Below are positions 8,699-16,921 of a DNA stretch of 36,314 nucleotides, piece after piece; positions within the stretch are counted from its first letter, which is position 1; every line of letters starts with the position of its first letter. The position numbers and the translations under genes were made by a program. The DNA is from an uncultured Prevotella sp. (GTDB taxonomy: Bacteria > Bacteroidota > Bacteroidia > Bacteroidales > Bacteroidaceae), in contig CAAGSA010000006.1 of assembly GCA_900772835.1 (NCBI GenBank), positions 1 through 36,314 of the forward strand, written 5' to 3'. The notes beneath the pieces were generated by a model. The model had not been told where the DNA came from, ran no database searches, and saw only the letters and a list, made by a program, of their open reading frames with translations.

Positions 8699-10318
8699 AT
8701 GAAAAGTTTTAAATATATAGCCTTGTCGGCCTGCGCTCTTCTGTCGTTGGCTTCTTGTAACGACTATCTCGACACATTGCCGGATGATCGTGCAGAAATC
8801 GAGACCGCAGACCAGGTTAGGGAACTGCTCGTAACGGCATACCCCAACTACAACAACAATACGGTTATGGAGATGATGTCGGACAACGTTACCGACAACG
8901 GAAAGACTTACGAATCTACGGTTCTGAAAGACGAGCTCTATAACTTCAAGGATGTGGATGATACCGGTAACGACTCGCCGTTCATGGTATGGACCGGATA
9001 TTACCGCTCTATAGCTACCGCTAACCAGGCTCTCCAGAGCCTCGCTGAGCTTGGAGTTGAGAAGGAGAACATGAACCTCGTTGCTGAGGCAAAGCTTATC
9101 CGCGCATACTCTATGATGCAGCTTGCCAACACTTTCTGTATGGCATGGAACCCGGAGAAGGCTGACGAGTATATGGGCCTACCTTACCCGACCGAGCCTG
9201 CTAAGTTCATCGGAGGTGAGTACGAGCGCGGAACTCTGCGCCAGCTCTACGAGAACATCAATAAGGATATTGAGGAGGCTCTGCCTTATATCGATGACAA
9301 TACGTACACTGTGCCTAAGTACCACTTCAACAGAAAGGCTGCTTATGCTTTCGCTGCACGTTTCAACCTCTACTATCAGAACTTCGACAAGTGCATCGAG
9401 TATGCTAACGTGGTTCTGGGCAACGACCCGACGCTTGTGATGCGCGACTTCGAACCGCTCACTCAGTTCGGTGCACAGGATATCGGTACTCAGTACATCA
9501 AGTCGAGCGACCAGGCTAACCTGATGCTGCTTGCTACATACTCAGGTGCTTCTTACAACCTCGTATACCCGGTATACCCGCGTTTCCAGCACAACAATAT
9601 GGTGTGCTCTTATGAAACATTCTGGGCTAAGGGTCCGTGGGGATCTGGTTCCGGCGGTACTTCAATGGCTCCCGGAAAGGCACTGCTCTACTATTCGAAC
9701 ATGCTTTACGGATCTTCACAGTCTGTAATGTTCCCGAAACTGATGCCTCAGTTCGAGATTACCGACAAGATCAACCAGACTGGTTATCTGCACGCTGTTG
9801 ACGCTATCTTCACCGGCGACGAAACTCTGCTCTGCCGCGCTGAGGCATATGCTCTGAAGGAGAATCCTCGTTACGACCTCGCTATTGCCGACATCAACAC
9901 TTGGATCAAGACACACTGCCGCCCAGAGGCTTCAGACGGTTCTAAGCGCCCGGTATTGACCGAGCAGTCGCTCAATGAGTTCATGGACGAGCTGGAGTAC
10001 ACTCCGGAGAAGGACATCGAGCAGTGGAGCGAGTATACTATCCGCAAGCACCTGCACCCGCTTGGCTTCACAATCGAGGCTGGTAGCACAAAGGAGAATA
10101 TCGTGAACCTGGTACTCCACATGCGTCGTCTGGAGACTATGTATCAGGGACTGCGTTTCGTTGACCTGAAGCGTTACGGAATCGCTTTCTCTCACGTGGT
10201 GAAGGGTGACGGAATAAAGGAGTTCAATACTGAAGAGGTTAATTTCGCTGACCCAAGAGGTGCTATCCAGCTGCCGGCTGACGTTATCAAGGCCGGTCTG
10301 CCTGCTAACCCTCGTTGA
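8699..10318 (+). CDS. SusD/RagB-family surface lipoprotein
   Basis: This 539-residue protein is the lid and ligand-binding partner of the SusC barrel on the outer face of the outer membrane. The signal peptide ends LASC (Cys20), followed by NDYLDTLPDD, the usual SusD start. Internal features fit the RagB/SusD fold: the helical LIRAYSMMQLANTF segment, the AFAARFNLYYQNFDKCIEYANVVL TPR-like helix pair, the LLCRAEAYALKENP helix, and the MRRLETMYQGLRFVDLKRYG segment near the C-terminus. Length is typical. It is cotranscribed with SusC (22-bp gap) and with the metallohydrolase lipoprotein (18-bp gap). Ligand-binding aromatic residues cannot be assigned by eye. Confidence 0.96.
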   Translation: MKSFKYIALSACALLSLASCNDYLDTLPDDRAEIETADQVRELLVTAYPNYNNNTVMEMMSDNVTDNGKTYESTVLKDELYNFKDVDDTGNDSPFMVWTGYYRSIATANQALQSLAELGVEKENMNLVAEAKLIRAYSMMQLANTFCMAWNPEKADEYMGLPYPTEPAKFIGGEYERGTLRQLYENINKDIEEALPYIDDNTYTVPKYHFNRKAAYAFAARFNLYYQNFDKCIEYANVVLGNDPTLVMRDFEPLTQFGAQDIGTQYIKSSDQANLMLLATYSGASYNLVYPVYPRFQHNNMVCSYETFWAKGPWGSGSGGTSMAPGKALLYYSNMLYGSSQSVMFPKLMPQFEITDKINQTGYLHAVDAIFTGDETLLCRAEAYALKENPRYDLAIADINTWIKTHCRPEASDGSKRPVLTEQSLNEFMDELEYTPEKDIEQWSEYTIRKHLHPLGFTIEAGSTKENIVNLVLHMRRLETMYQGLRFVDLKRYGIAFSHVVKGDGIKEFNTEEVNFADPRGAIQLPADVIKAGLPANPR

Positions 10319-10336
10319 ATTTAAAAAATTGAGAAA

Positions 10337-11263
10337 ATGAAAAAGATGAAATTATTCGGATCGCTTTTGCTCTTCGCCGCTGCAATGTCTTTCACGGCAT
10401 GTAGCGATGATGACCTTAGCTCAACAAGCATATTCCCGGACCAGAAGGTTGAAGACAACAAGTTCGACAACTGGCTTTCCAAGAATTATGTGCAGCCATA
10501 CAACATTGATTTCAAGTATCGCTACAGCGACAAGGAGTCTGACCGCAACTACAATGTAATTCCCGCTAAGTACGAGAATGCCGTTGCCATTGCAAAACTC
10601 ATGAAATACATGTGGATAGACTCTTATGTAGAGTGCGTCGGAAAGGAATTCCTCTGCACTTATACTCCGAGAGTGATACAGTTGACCGGCTCTTACAAGT
10701 ATGACACCAACGGCTCTATCGTTGCTGGTTCTGCCGATCAGGGTATGAAGGTGATGCTTTACGGTGTGAACGACCTCGACCTCGACAACATCCGCGTGAA
10801 CACTTCCGACCCGTACGAGTCGCACGGAATGAAGCCTATGGACCTCAACTACTGGTATTTCCACACGATGCACCATGAGTTCTGCCACATCCTTACGCAG
10901 ACCAAGAACTACTCTACGGATTTCCAGACTATCAGCGCTGGTGGTTACCACGCTTCCGACTGGGTTAACGTGAAGGACAAGGATGCTGCAAAGGAAGGTT
11001 TCGTTTCTGGTTACGCCAGCGGCGAGTACAACGAGGACTTCGCTGAGACATACGCTTTCTATGTTACAATGTCGGCTGAGGGATGGCAGAAGATTATCGA
11101 CCAGGCTGGTGAGGAAGGCGCTGCCATCATCAACCAGAAGCTCGATATCGTGAGAACTTACTTCGCTGAGAGCTGGGGTATCGACATCGACAAGATGCGT
11201 GAGATTTTGATGCGTCGTTCGGCTGAGGTTACTTCACTCGATTTACGTTCACTTGATGATTAA
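10337..11263 (+). CDS. Import-associated zinc metallohydrolase lipoprotein (HExxH)
   Basis: This 308-residue predicted lipoprotein (signal peptide ending FTAC, Cys22, followed by SDDD, an acidic stretch typical of surface-exported lipoproteins) carries a zinc-binding HEFCH motif at residues 180-184. The downstream segment NEDFAETYAFYV may supply the third ligand. It matches the family known as substrate-import-associated zinc metallohydrolase lipoproteins, or putative zinc-binding metallopeptidases, which sit next to SusC/SusD pairs. It is expected to act at the cell surface and could trim or release a ligand before import. It lies 18 bp after SusD and 11 bp before the DUF4302 gene. Peptidase activity is inferred from the motif only. 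Confidence 0.9.
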   Translation: MKKMKLFGSLLLFAAAMSFTACSDDDLSSTSIFPDQKVEDNKFDNWLSKNYVQPYNIDFKYRYSDKESDRNYNVIPAKYENAVAIAKLMKYMWIDSYVECVGKEFLCTYTPRVIQLTGSYKYDTNGSIVAGSADQGMKVMLYGVNDLDLDNIRVNTSDPYESHGMKPMDLNYWYFHTMHHEFCHILTQTKNYSTDFQTISAGGYHASDWVNVKDKDAAKEGFVSGYASGEYNEDFAETYAFYVTMSAEGWQKIIDQAGEEGAAIINQKLDIVRTYFAESWGIDIDKMREILMRRSAEVTSLDLRSLDD

Positions 11264-11274
11264 AAACAATTAAT

Positions 11275-12672
11275 ATGAAGAAGTTATATAATGCCTTTAT
11301 AATGCTGTTCAGTATTCTTTCCTTTACAGCATGTGTTACAGAGGTTGATGATGTGTTTGACGAGAACGCATCGCAGCGCGTGGAAGAGGCTATTAATGAT
11401 ACCAGAAAGATTCTTGAGGCTCCTGCCAACGGATGGAGAATAGAGTATTATGGCGCTACGACATACGGCGGATACAACTTGCTGGTTAAGTTCGAGGGCG
11501 ACTCTGTACTGGTTGCTGGCGAGAAGGTTGCTGATTCGCACAAGGCTGGATTCGGCGCTGACGGCAATCTCCTGAAGGTGAAGTCTCATTACAAGATTGA
11601 GCAGAGTATGGGTGTCGTTATCTCTATGGACGAGTATAACAGCATCTTCCACTACTACTCTGACCCGAACAATGAGGACGGCATCGGTTCTGCAGGTGAG
11701 GGAATGGACGGCGACTTCGAGTTCCGTCTCGTTTCTGCTACAGCAGAGAAGGTGGAACTCAAGGGAAAGAAGCACGACACTAAGATTGTGATGTACCCGA
11801 TGGACGAGAATACTTCTTGGGAACAGTACATCAAGGAGGTTGGCGAGACTCAGGAGTTCATGTCTTCACGCTCTTACACTCTCTCTGTGAAGAAGGGTGA
11901 GGAAGAGGTTGAGATTCCTGCAGGTTCAAGCTACCGCAGACTCTATTTCCGCGATAAGGATGATGAGGGAAACACTACTGTAGTATACGCTCCGTTCATC
12001 GTTACTCCGAAGGGATACACTTTCTATAAGCCTGTTACTGTAGGTGGTGTTGAAATCTCTGGTTTCGACAAGGCTGATACTCAGGAGTACTTCGAGGCTA
12101 CTGGTAACAATACCGTTAAGCTGATCACTGAGGTTCCTCAGCTCTTCACTACTCTTACTACCGGTGAGTGGTTCATCTCTTACGAGGATATGGGTGAATA
12201 CGGAAAATCACAGTGGAATGTGCTGCTTGAGAAGCTTGGTAAGGCTGACAACGGCAAGCGTGCCCGTCTCTACTATGCTGCTATCGGTTACCACTCGTCT
12301 AAGTACACTGGTTTCTTCATGCAGGCCGGCAACGAGTCTTACAACGGCGGTATGACGTTCAGTGCTGTGAAGGATGAGAATGGCAATACTCTCGGCGACC
12401 GTGTGACCATCACTCGTGACACTCGTTCTGATAACAACAGCAAGAACTGCGACGAGAAGAAGAAGTATCAGAAGAATGTCAACGGTATCAAGTCTGCCAT
12501 GGATCCGTTCTGCGGCGGCTTCGGCCACACCTTCCAGCTCGAGACCGACAATCTGCGTAAGCCTACTTACATCAAGATGACTGATGTAAACGATCCTACG
12601 AACTGGATTATCGTTCATGCTGATGCCAAGCAGTTCCCATTCGGCGACCTTGACAATGACAACAAGAATTAA
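11275..12672 (+). CDS. DUF4302 lipoprotein
   Basis: This 465-residue predicted lipoprotein has a signal peptide ending SFTAC (Cys20) followed by VTEVDD. The start of the mature region (about residues 36-75, including APANGWRIEYYG and YNLLVKFEGDSV) is characteristic of DUF4302, a family that recurs beside SusC/SusD pairs with HExxH lipoproteins. No catalytic motif is visible; the many beta-strand-like segments suggest a surface binding protein, analogous in position to the SusE/SusF-type accessory proteins of glycan loci. It starts 11 bp after the metallohydrolase stop and is clearly cotranscribed. Function is unknown. Confidence 0.85.
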   Translation: MKKLYNAFIMLFSILSFTACVTEVDDVFDENASQRVEEAINDTRKILEAPANGWRIEYYGATTYGGYNLLVKFEGDSVLVAGEKVADSHKAGFGADGNLLKVKSHYKIEQSMGVVISMDEYNSIFHYYSDPNNEDGIGSAGEGMDGDFEFRLVSATAEKVELKGKKHDTKIVMYPMDENTSWEQYIKEVGETQEFMSSRSYTLSVKKGEEEVEIPAGSSYRRLYFRDKDDEGNTTVVYAPFIVTPKGYTFYKPVTVGGVEISGFDKADTQEYFEATGNNTVKLITEVPQLFTTLTTGEWFISYEDMGEYGKSQWNVLLEKLGKADNGKRARLYYAAIGYHSSKYTGFFMQAGNESYNGGMTFSAVKDENGNTLGDRVTITRDTRSDNNSKNCDEKKKYQKNVNGIKSAMDPFCGGFGHTFQLETDNLRKPTYIKMTDVNDPTNWIIVHADAKQFPFGDLDNDNKN

Positions 12673-12712
12673 TCAGTGAATGAAAGCTGAATAATCAAAT
12701 CAATACTTTGGT

Positions 12713-12738
12713 GCCATAGGGAGTAAAAGCCCTATGGC
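12713..12738 (+). terminator. Intercistronic hairpin without a T-tract
   Basis: A perfect 9-bp stem (GCCATAGGG at 12713-12721, loop AGTAAAAG, CCCTATGGC at 12730-12738) lies between DUF4302 and the next gene. No run of Ts follows. It may be a partial terminator or a stabilising 3' hairpin that sets relative mRNA levels. Confidence 0.55.
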
Positions 12739-12784
12739 TCCATAAAGAAGAAAATTACTATTTAATTTATTAATTATATTTATT

Positions 12785-14071
12785 ATGAAGAAATTTATAC
12801 TTTTTGCTTGCGCGGCAGTTATGTCTTTGTCGGCAAGTGCTCAGGCTTACAAGCAGTCTGTAGTAAATAATGAGGTAAAGCTCATGGCACAGAAGGCCAT
12901 GTTCACCCAGGACCTCATGAGTGAGAAGGCTCAGTTCGTTTCAAACAAGTCAACCGCTTCCAAGGCTATGCGTCGTGCTGAGGCAAGAGACGGTATCTAT
13001 GGTCTGTATATCTCATCTTCAACCGACTATCAGGAGAATGCAAGTGGTTGCGACAGCATCTACTTGAGAAAGTGTGATGTTGAGGTAGAAGGCGTTAAGT
13101 GCAACGTTGAGTTCTATATGTATCAGATTGTAGGTGACGGAAAAGGTGGTTCTAAGGAAAGAAACACTATTTTCTACGGAAAGTATGACGAGGCTGCAAA
13201 GACTATTACTTGTCCTGTCCAGTCTGCTTTGAATGTAGATACGTATGGCAATATTATTGTTATGGCTTGGGTTGGTGATTTGTCTGACTTGGATAACGTT
13301 AAGATGGACCCCGAGAATCCTATTACATTCACTGTTGAAGATGATGGTTCTGTAAGCCTTGACCAGACAGGTCTGTGCTTCTTTATGTATGATTACGCAC
13401 AGCAGAATCCGGACGAGCCTGCAGTATGGAATAATATGTTTAACGTGGCTTACAAGCCTGCAAATGCAGTTATGGAGTTCCATCTGTATGACAGAGACAA
13501 GAAAAAATTGTCTGATCCTTATTACTGCGCAGTATCTGTTGAGGACTTCGTATACAACATGAATATTTACGGCTATGCATCTTATGGCGCACTTGCCGGT
13601 GGTGGTACTAACGGTTTCGGTTTGAGCGGTACTGTTATGGTTAACGTAAACCAGGATCTTACTGTTTCTCTCCCTGCAGGACAGAATGTATGGGATATGA
13701 GAGTACTTGGTATTACAAAGAATAGTGACTATAAGCCTGAATTTGGAGAATGGATGTTTACACAGGGACAGAAGGATGGATATCCAGATCCAAGCACTCC
13801 AAGTGAGGGCGTTATGGCAGGCAATACAATGTCGTTCGAGTCTGTAGGTATCTTCTCTCCCATAATTGATGGCGGCGGCTACGGTATGTGGACTTACGAG
13901 CACAAGATTGTCCTCAACGAGGGTGAATACCTCGCTGGTATCAAGGATGTAAATGCTGAGACACGCGAAGACATGATTAAGAACAACAAGCGCTACAACG
14001 TATTCGGCCAGCAGGTTTCTGACTCTGCTAAGGGTCTCATCATCTGCGGTGGCAAGAAGTACGTTAAGTAA
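12785..14071 (+). CDS. Secreted protein of unknown function with GKK-type C-terminal tail
   Basis: This 428-residue protein has a clear signal peptide (MKKFILFACAAVMSLSASAQ). I do not recognise the mature domain: it is rich in aromatic and acidic residues and probably mostly beta-strand, with no catalytic motif. The last 28 residues (RYNVFGQQV ... KGLIICGGKKYVK) match the tails of three other secreted proteins in this window, so the protein is probably handled by the same sorting or anchoring route. It follows DUF4302 after 112 bp; no TAnnTTTG promoter is visible in the gap, so it is probably read through from the SusC promoter past the hairpin at 12713. Its codons are somewhat AT-richer than those of SusC and SusD. 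Confidence 0.75.
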   Translation: MKKFILFACAAVMSLSASAQAYKQSVVNNEVKLMAQKAMFTQDLMSEKAQFVSNKSTASKAMRRAEARDGIYGLYISSSTDYQENASGCDSIYLRKCDVEVEGVKCNVEFYMYQIVGDGKGGSKERNTIFYGKYDEAAKTITCPVQSALNVDTYGNIIVMAWVGDLSDLDNVKMDPENPITFTVEDDGSVSLDQTGLCFFMYDYAQQNPDEPAVWNNMFNVAYKPANAVMEFHLYDRDKKKLSDPYYCAVSVEDFVYNMNIYGYASYGALAGGGTNGFGLSGTVMVNVNQDLTVSLPAGQNVWDMRVLGITKNSDYKPEFGEWMFTQGQKDGYPDPSTPSEGVMAGNTMSFESVGIFSPIIDGGGYGMWTYEHKIVLNEGEYLAGIKDVNAETREDMIKNNKRYNVFGQQVSDSAKGLIICGGKKYVK

Positions 14072-14139
14072 TCAACTTGAGCTTGACAACTTTCAACTGA
14101 TGTCCTGACCGCCATGTTCAGCGGCATCCAGTAAATATA

Positions 14140-14176
14140 GGCCGCAACTTCAATCAACGGGGTTGCGGCCTTTTCT
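14140..14176 (+). terminator. Rho-independent terminator ending the SusC operon
   Basis: A 9-bp stem (GGCCGCAAC at 14140-14148 with GTTGCGGCC at 14162-14170) is followed by TTTT. It marks the likely 3' end of the operon that starts at SusC. Confidence 0.85.
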
Positions 14177-14195
14177 ATTTCCCGAATCCGTCTTT

Positions 14196-14283
14196 CCCAG
14201 TTTCTGTTTTTCCCATTCCCAGTTTCTGTTTTTCCCATTCCCAGTTTCTGTTTTTGTCATTCCCAGTTTCTTTTTTTGCCATT
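14196..14283. repeat. Tandem array of four 22-bp units
   Basis: Four consecutive 22-bp units starting CCCAGTTTCTGT occupy 14196-14217, 14218-14239, 14240-14261 and 14262-14283. The first two are identical and the last two differ at a few positions. The array is flanked on each side by a copy of GAATCCGTCTTTMCC (about 14184 and 14293). It lies between the operon terminator and the M6 protease promoter. Confidence 0.9.
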
Positions 14284-14341
14284 CCTGTTTTCTGAATCCG
14301 TCTTTACCGTTTTTCCGATTTCGTGTTTTCGTTTTCCGAAA

Positions 14342-14404
14342 TCTAAAACAATGATAAATTTTTCGTGTAAAGTGTTGATGATAGGGCAAATGTTTGTATA
14401 TTTG
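14342..14404 (+). promoter_or_regulatory. Promoter and conserved upstream element of the M6 protease gene
   Basis: TTG (14375-14377) and TATATTTG (14397-14404) are 19 bp apart. A 17-bp element TCTAAAACAATGATAAA begins at 14342, exactly 55 bp before the -7 element. The same element, at the same distance, lies before the gene at 16922, which suggests a shared regulator site. Confidence 0.8.
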
Positions 14405-14466
14405 CAGGGGTTAATTATTATCATGTTAAACGTATTTATGTTTTTGGTTAATTAAAAAAGAAAGAT

Positions 14467-16674
14467 ATGAAAAAGACATTGGCAATGGCATTTATCGGTT
14501 TGGCAATGAGTATGTCAACTTATGCCGTGAGAGCTGTACATCAGCTTTTCCCTCAGAAGCATAGCGATGGCACAACCGTTATGCTCTACACAAATGGCGA
14601 CGGCCGTCTGGCGTTCTACACAACAGCCGACGACCAGGTTGTTGTGCGCAACAGCAAGGGCGACCTCTGCTATGCAGCGCTGAAGGACGGCAAGCTCGTC
14701 CCCACAAACATCCTTGCCCACAATATCGGAGAGCGTACGGCAGAGGAAAAGGCATTCGTGCTTGCAAACCCACTCAAGCCTACGGATGAAGCACTGCAGG
14801 AACTGTTCGTGCCCCGGAATATGTTCCCCGGCACACAGTCGCGCATTATGAAGGCCCTTGCCACTTCTTCCAGTGACGGTATTGGCACCTACGGCGTCAG
14901 CGCCCTCGGTCCTGTACCCTCGATAGGCAAGCTCACCATCCCTGTTATCATGGTAGAGTTCTCCGACCGCAAATTCCAGGAGTCATGCACCATCGATAAG
15001 TATTCGCGCTTCCTTAACAAGGAGGGCTACAACGAGGATGATGAAAGCCAGCGCGGTTCAGTGCGCGACTATTTCCTCTCCCAGAGTCGCGGAATGTTCG
15101 ACCCCACATTCAATGTCGTAGCAAAGGTGACCCTCAATAATCCATATAAGGTATACGGTGCCGATTCCGGCTCCAACGTTGATGCAGATGTTTTTGAAAT
15201 GGTGAAGGATGCCGTTGCAGCAGCAGTAGAGCAGAACGTGGACTTCAGCCAGTTTGCAATCGACGGCAAGGTGCCGAACGTGATGCTTGTATATGCCGGC
15301 TACGGCCAGGCAACCGGTGGCGACGATAACACCGTATGGCCTCACGCCCGTGAGCTCACCGGCAGCTATTCCAAGATTGGCGACTATGAGTTCGGTTCCT
15401 ATTTCGTGGGCAACGAGCTTTATGACGGCAGGGGCACTACACCGATGGGAATGGGCGTAATGGTTCATGAGCTGGGCCATGTTCTCGGTCTGCCCGACTT
15501 CTATGAAACCAAGCACAAGTATCAGAGCTCTGATGCCCCTATGGGTTCATGGTCGGTGATGGACGGTGGTCCGTATTACCCCAGTGGCGTAGCTTACACC
15601 CCGGTTGGCTACAGTGCCTATGAGCGCAGCTATATGGGCTGGCTCAAGCTCAGAGAGCTTGACGAGAGCGAGGCAGTGACGCTTTCCACCGTTTCCGACA
15701 CCGAAAACGAGTATGCCGTGCTGCTCCGCAACCCCAACCTTCCGTCAGAGTATTTCATATTGGAGAACCGCAGCGCCGACACCTGGTTCCCGGCATCGCT
15801 CGGTACCGGACTTCTCGTTACGCGTATATGCTACAGTTCCTCGGTATGGTCGAGAAACGCGGTGAACGACTTCCAGGACTACAAGCGTGCCATGGTTGTG
15901 ACAGCAAGCGGCAGAAAGATGATAGGAAGCGGTCAGCCTGGCGACCTGTTCGGTAATGGCGTCAACAACATCCCGCAGTTCAAGCTGTTCAACAATACCA
16001 TGCTCAACGCCCCTGTCTACAACATAATGAAGAATCCCGACGGAGTACTCACATTCAGCTTCAGGGACAAGACCAAGGTGAGCGACTATGCAGTGAGCAA
16101 CGATGTGGTATACGAGAAGCTCAACGATGCTTCAACCCTTGCCGAGGGCGATGAGATTGTGCTTGTGGACGAGAGCCACAGCGTAGCCCTTGCCACCGGC
16201 TACGGCAGCGGCAAGCTGTTGGCAGTGCGCGTTAAGGTTGCCGACGGCAAGATGTACGGCAACGATATGGTAAATGCGTTGAAGCTCCGTCCTTCCGGTC
16301 CCAACTGGCTGCTGATGGACGGCAACAAATATCTCACCTCTTCAACTTCCGGCCTGAAGTATTCCGTTTCGATGTCGGCATCAAGCTTTGCCTCCATCAG
16401 CATCACCGACGGTGCAGCAAGCGTGAAGTTCGGCGGCACGTCGAAGAAGAGCTACCTCGGCTTCAGCGATGATGACACAGCCTTCATCACCTTCGCCAGT
16501 GCTCCGTCCAGCCTCCAGATTTACCGTCTGTCGAACGCTACCGGCATCAACACCGTGGAGACGGGCAGCGCATCCGGCACCGACGGCCGTCTGTACAACC
16601 TCTCCGGTCAGCAGGTAGACGACAACTACAAGGGCATCGTGGTGAAGAACGGCAAGAAGTTCCTCAAGAAATAA
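14467..16674 (+). CDS. M6-family secreted metalloprotease with GKK-type tail
   Basis: This 735-residue protein has a signal peptide ending MSTYA (residue about 20). The next region (VHQLFPQKHSDGTTV, FYTTADDQVVVRNSKGDLCYA) resembles the prodomain of M6 (immune-inhibitor-A-like) proteases. The catalytic zinc motif is HELGHVLGLPD (His334, Glu335, His338), typical of M6 enzymes, followed by the SWSVMDGG and TPVGYSAYERSYMGWL segments found in that family. A C-terminal beta-rich region of about 200 residues precedes the tail (GRLYNLSGQQV ... GIVVKNGKKFLKK). It should degrade proteins outside the cell or at its surface. It has its own promoter just downstream of the SusC/SusD operon. A protein-utilisation role for the locus is inference. 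Confidence 0.92.
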   Translation: MKKTLAMAFIGLAMSMSTYAVRAVHQLFPQKHSDGTTVMLYTNGDGRLAFYTTADDQVVVRNSKGDLCYAALKDGKLVPTNILAHNIGERTAEEKAFVLANPLKPTDEALQELFVPRNMFPGTQSRIMKALATSSSDGIGTYGVSALGPVPSIGKLTIPVIMVEFSDRKFQESCTIDKYSRFLNKEGYNEDDESQRGSVRDYFLSQSRGMFDPTFNVVAKVTLNNPYKVYGADSGSNVDADVFEMVKDAVAAAVEQNVDFSQFAIDGKVPNVMLVYAGYGQATGGDDNTVWPHARELTGSYSKIGDYEFGSYFVGNELYDGRGTTPMGMGVMVHELGHVLGLPDFYETKHKYQSSDAPMGSWSVMDGGPYYPSGVAYTPVGYSAYERSYMGWLKLRELDESEAVTLSTVSDTENEYAVLLRNPNLPSEYFILENRSADTWFPASLGTGLLVTRICYSSSVWSRNAVNDFQDYKRAMVVTASGRKMIGSGQPGDLFGNGVNNIPQFKLFNNTMLNAPVYNIMKNPDGVLTFSFRDKTKVSDYAVSNDVVYEKLNDASTLAEGDEIVLVDESHSVALATGYGSGKLLAVRVKVADGKMYGNDMVNALKLRPSGPNWLLMDGNKYLTSSTSGLKYSVSMSASSFASISITDGAASVKFGGTSKKSYLGFSDDDTAFITFASAPSSLQIYRLSNATGINTVETGSASGTDGRLYNLSGQQVDDNYKGIVVKNGKKFLKK

Positions 16675-16739
16675 GCCGCGATATCCGGTCCTCCTCCTGC
16701 CCGTCAGAGCAGTAAGGAGCCAGTTCGGCAAGATATATA

Positions 16740-16781
16740 ACAGCCGCAGTTCCCCATTCCGGAGCTGCGGCTGTTCCGTTT
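16740..16781 (+). terminator. Probable terminator of the M6 protease gene
   Basis: A 10-bp perfect stem (ACAGCCGCAG at 16740-16749 with CTGCGGCTGT at 16765-16774) is followed by TCCGTTT, a weak T-tract. Confidence 0.7.
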
Positions 16782-16832
16782 CCCCACAGTCCGTCCGCCG
16801 TGTGCAGCGGTGCCGCCGCAGTGGGCGGCAAT

Positions 16833-16895
16833 TCTAAAACAATGGTAAAACTTTGTGCCAAAACATTGGCAGTTGGTCAAATATTCGTATATTTG
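16833..16895 (+). promoter_or_regulatory. Promoter and conserved upstream element, second copy
   Basis: TTG (16866-16868) and TATATTTG (16888-16895) are 19 bp apart, with TCTAAAACAATGGTAAA starting at 16833, again 55 bp before the -7 element. The region aligns without gaps to 14342-14404. A transcript starting near 16902 also rules out a longer reading of the next gene from 16853. Confidence 0.8.
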
Positions 16896-16921
16896 TACAA
16901 TATTACAGCAAATATAACACT

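Noticed and set aside
14196..14283. CRISPR array
   Set aside because: The units are directly contiguous 22-bp tandem repeats with no spacers, and no cas gene is nearby; the same holds for 21071-21136.
14150..14389. Minus-strand frames rich in the repeat KTETGNGKNRNWE
   Set aside because: The repeat peptide is simply the translation of the 22-bp tandem DNA array; no signal peptide, promoter or known repeat protein supports it.
16853..16921. Upstream in-frame start for the secreted protein at 16922
   Set aside because: The added 23 residues are encoded by the promoter itself (TTG and TATATTTG at 16866-16895) and would hide the signal peptide.
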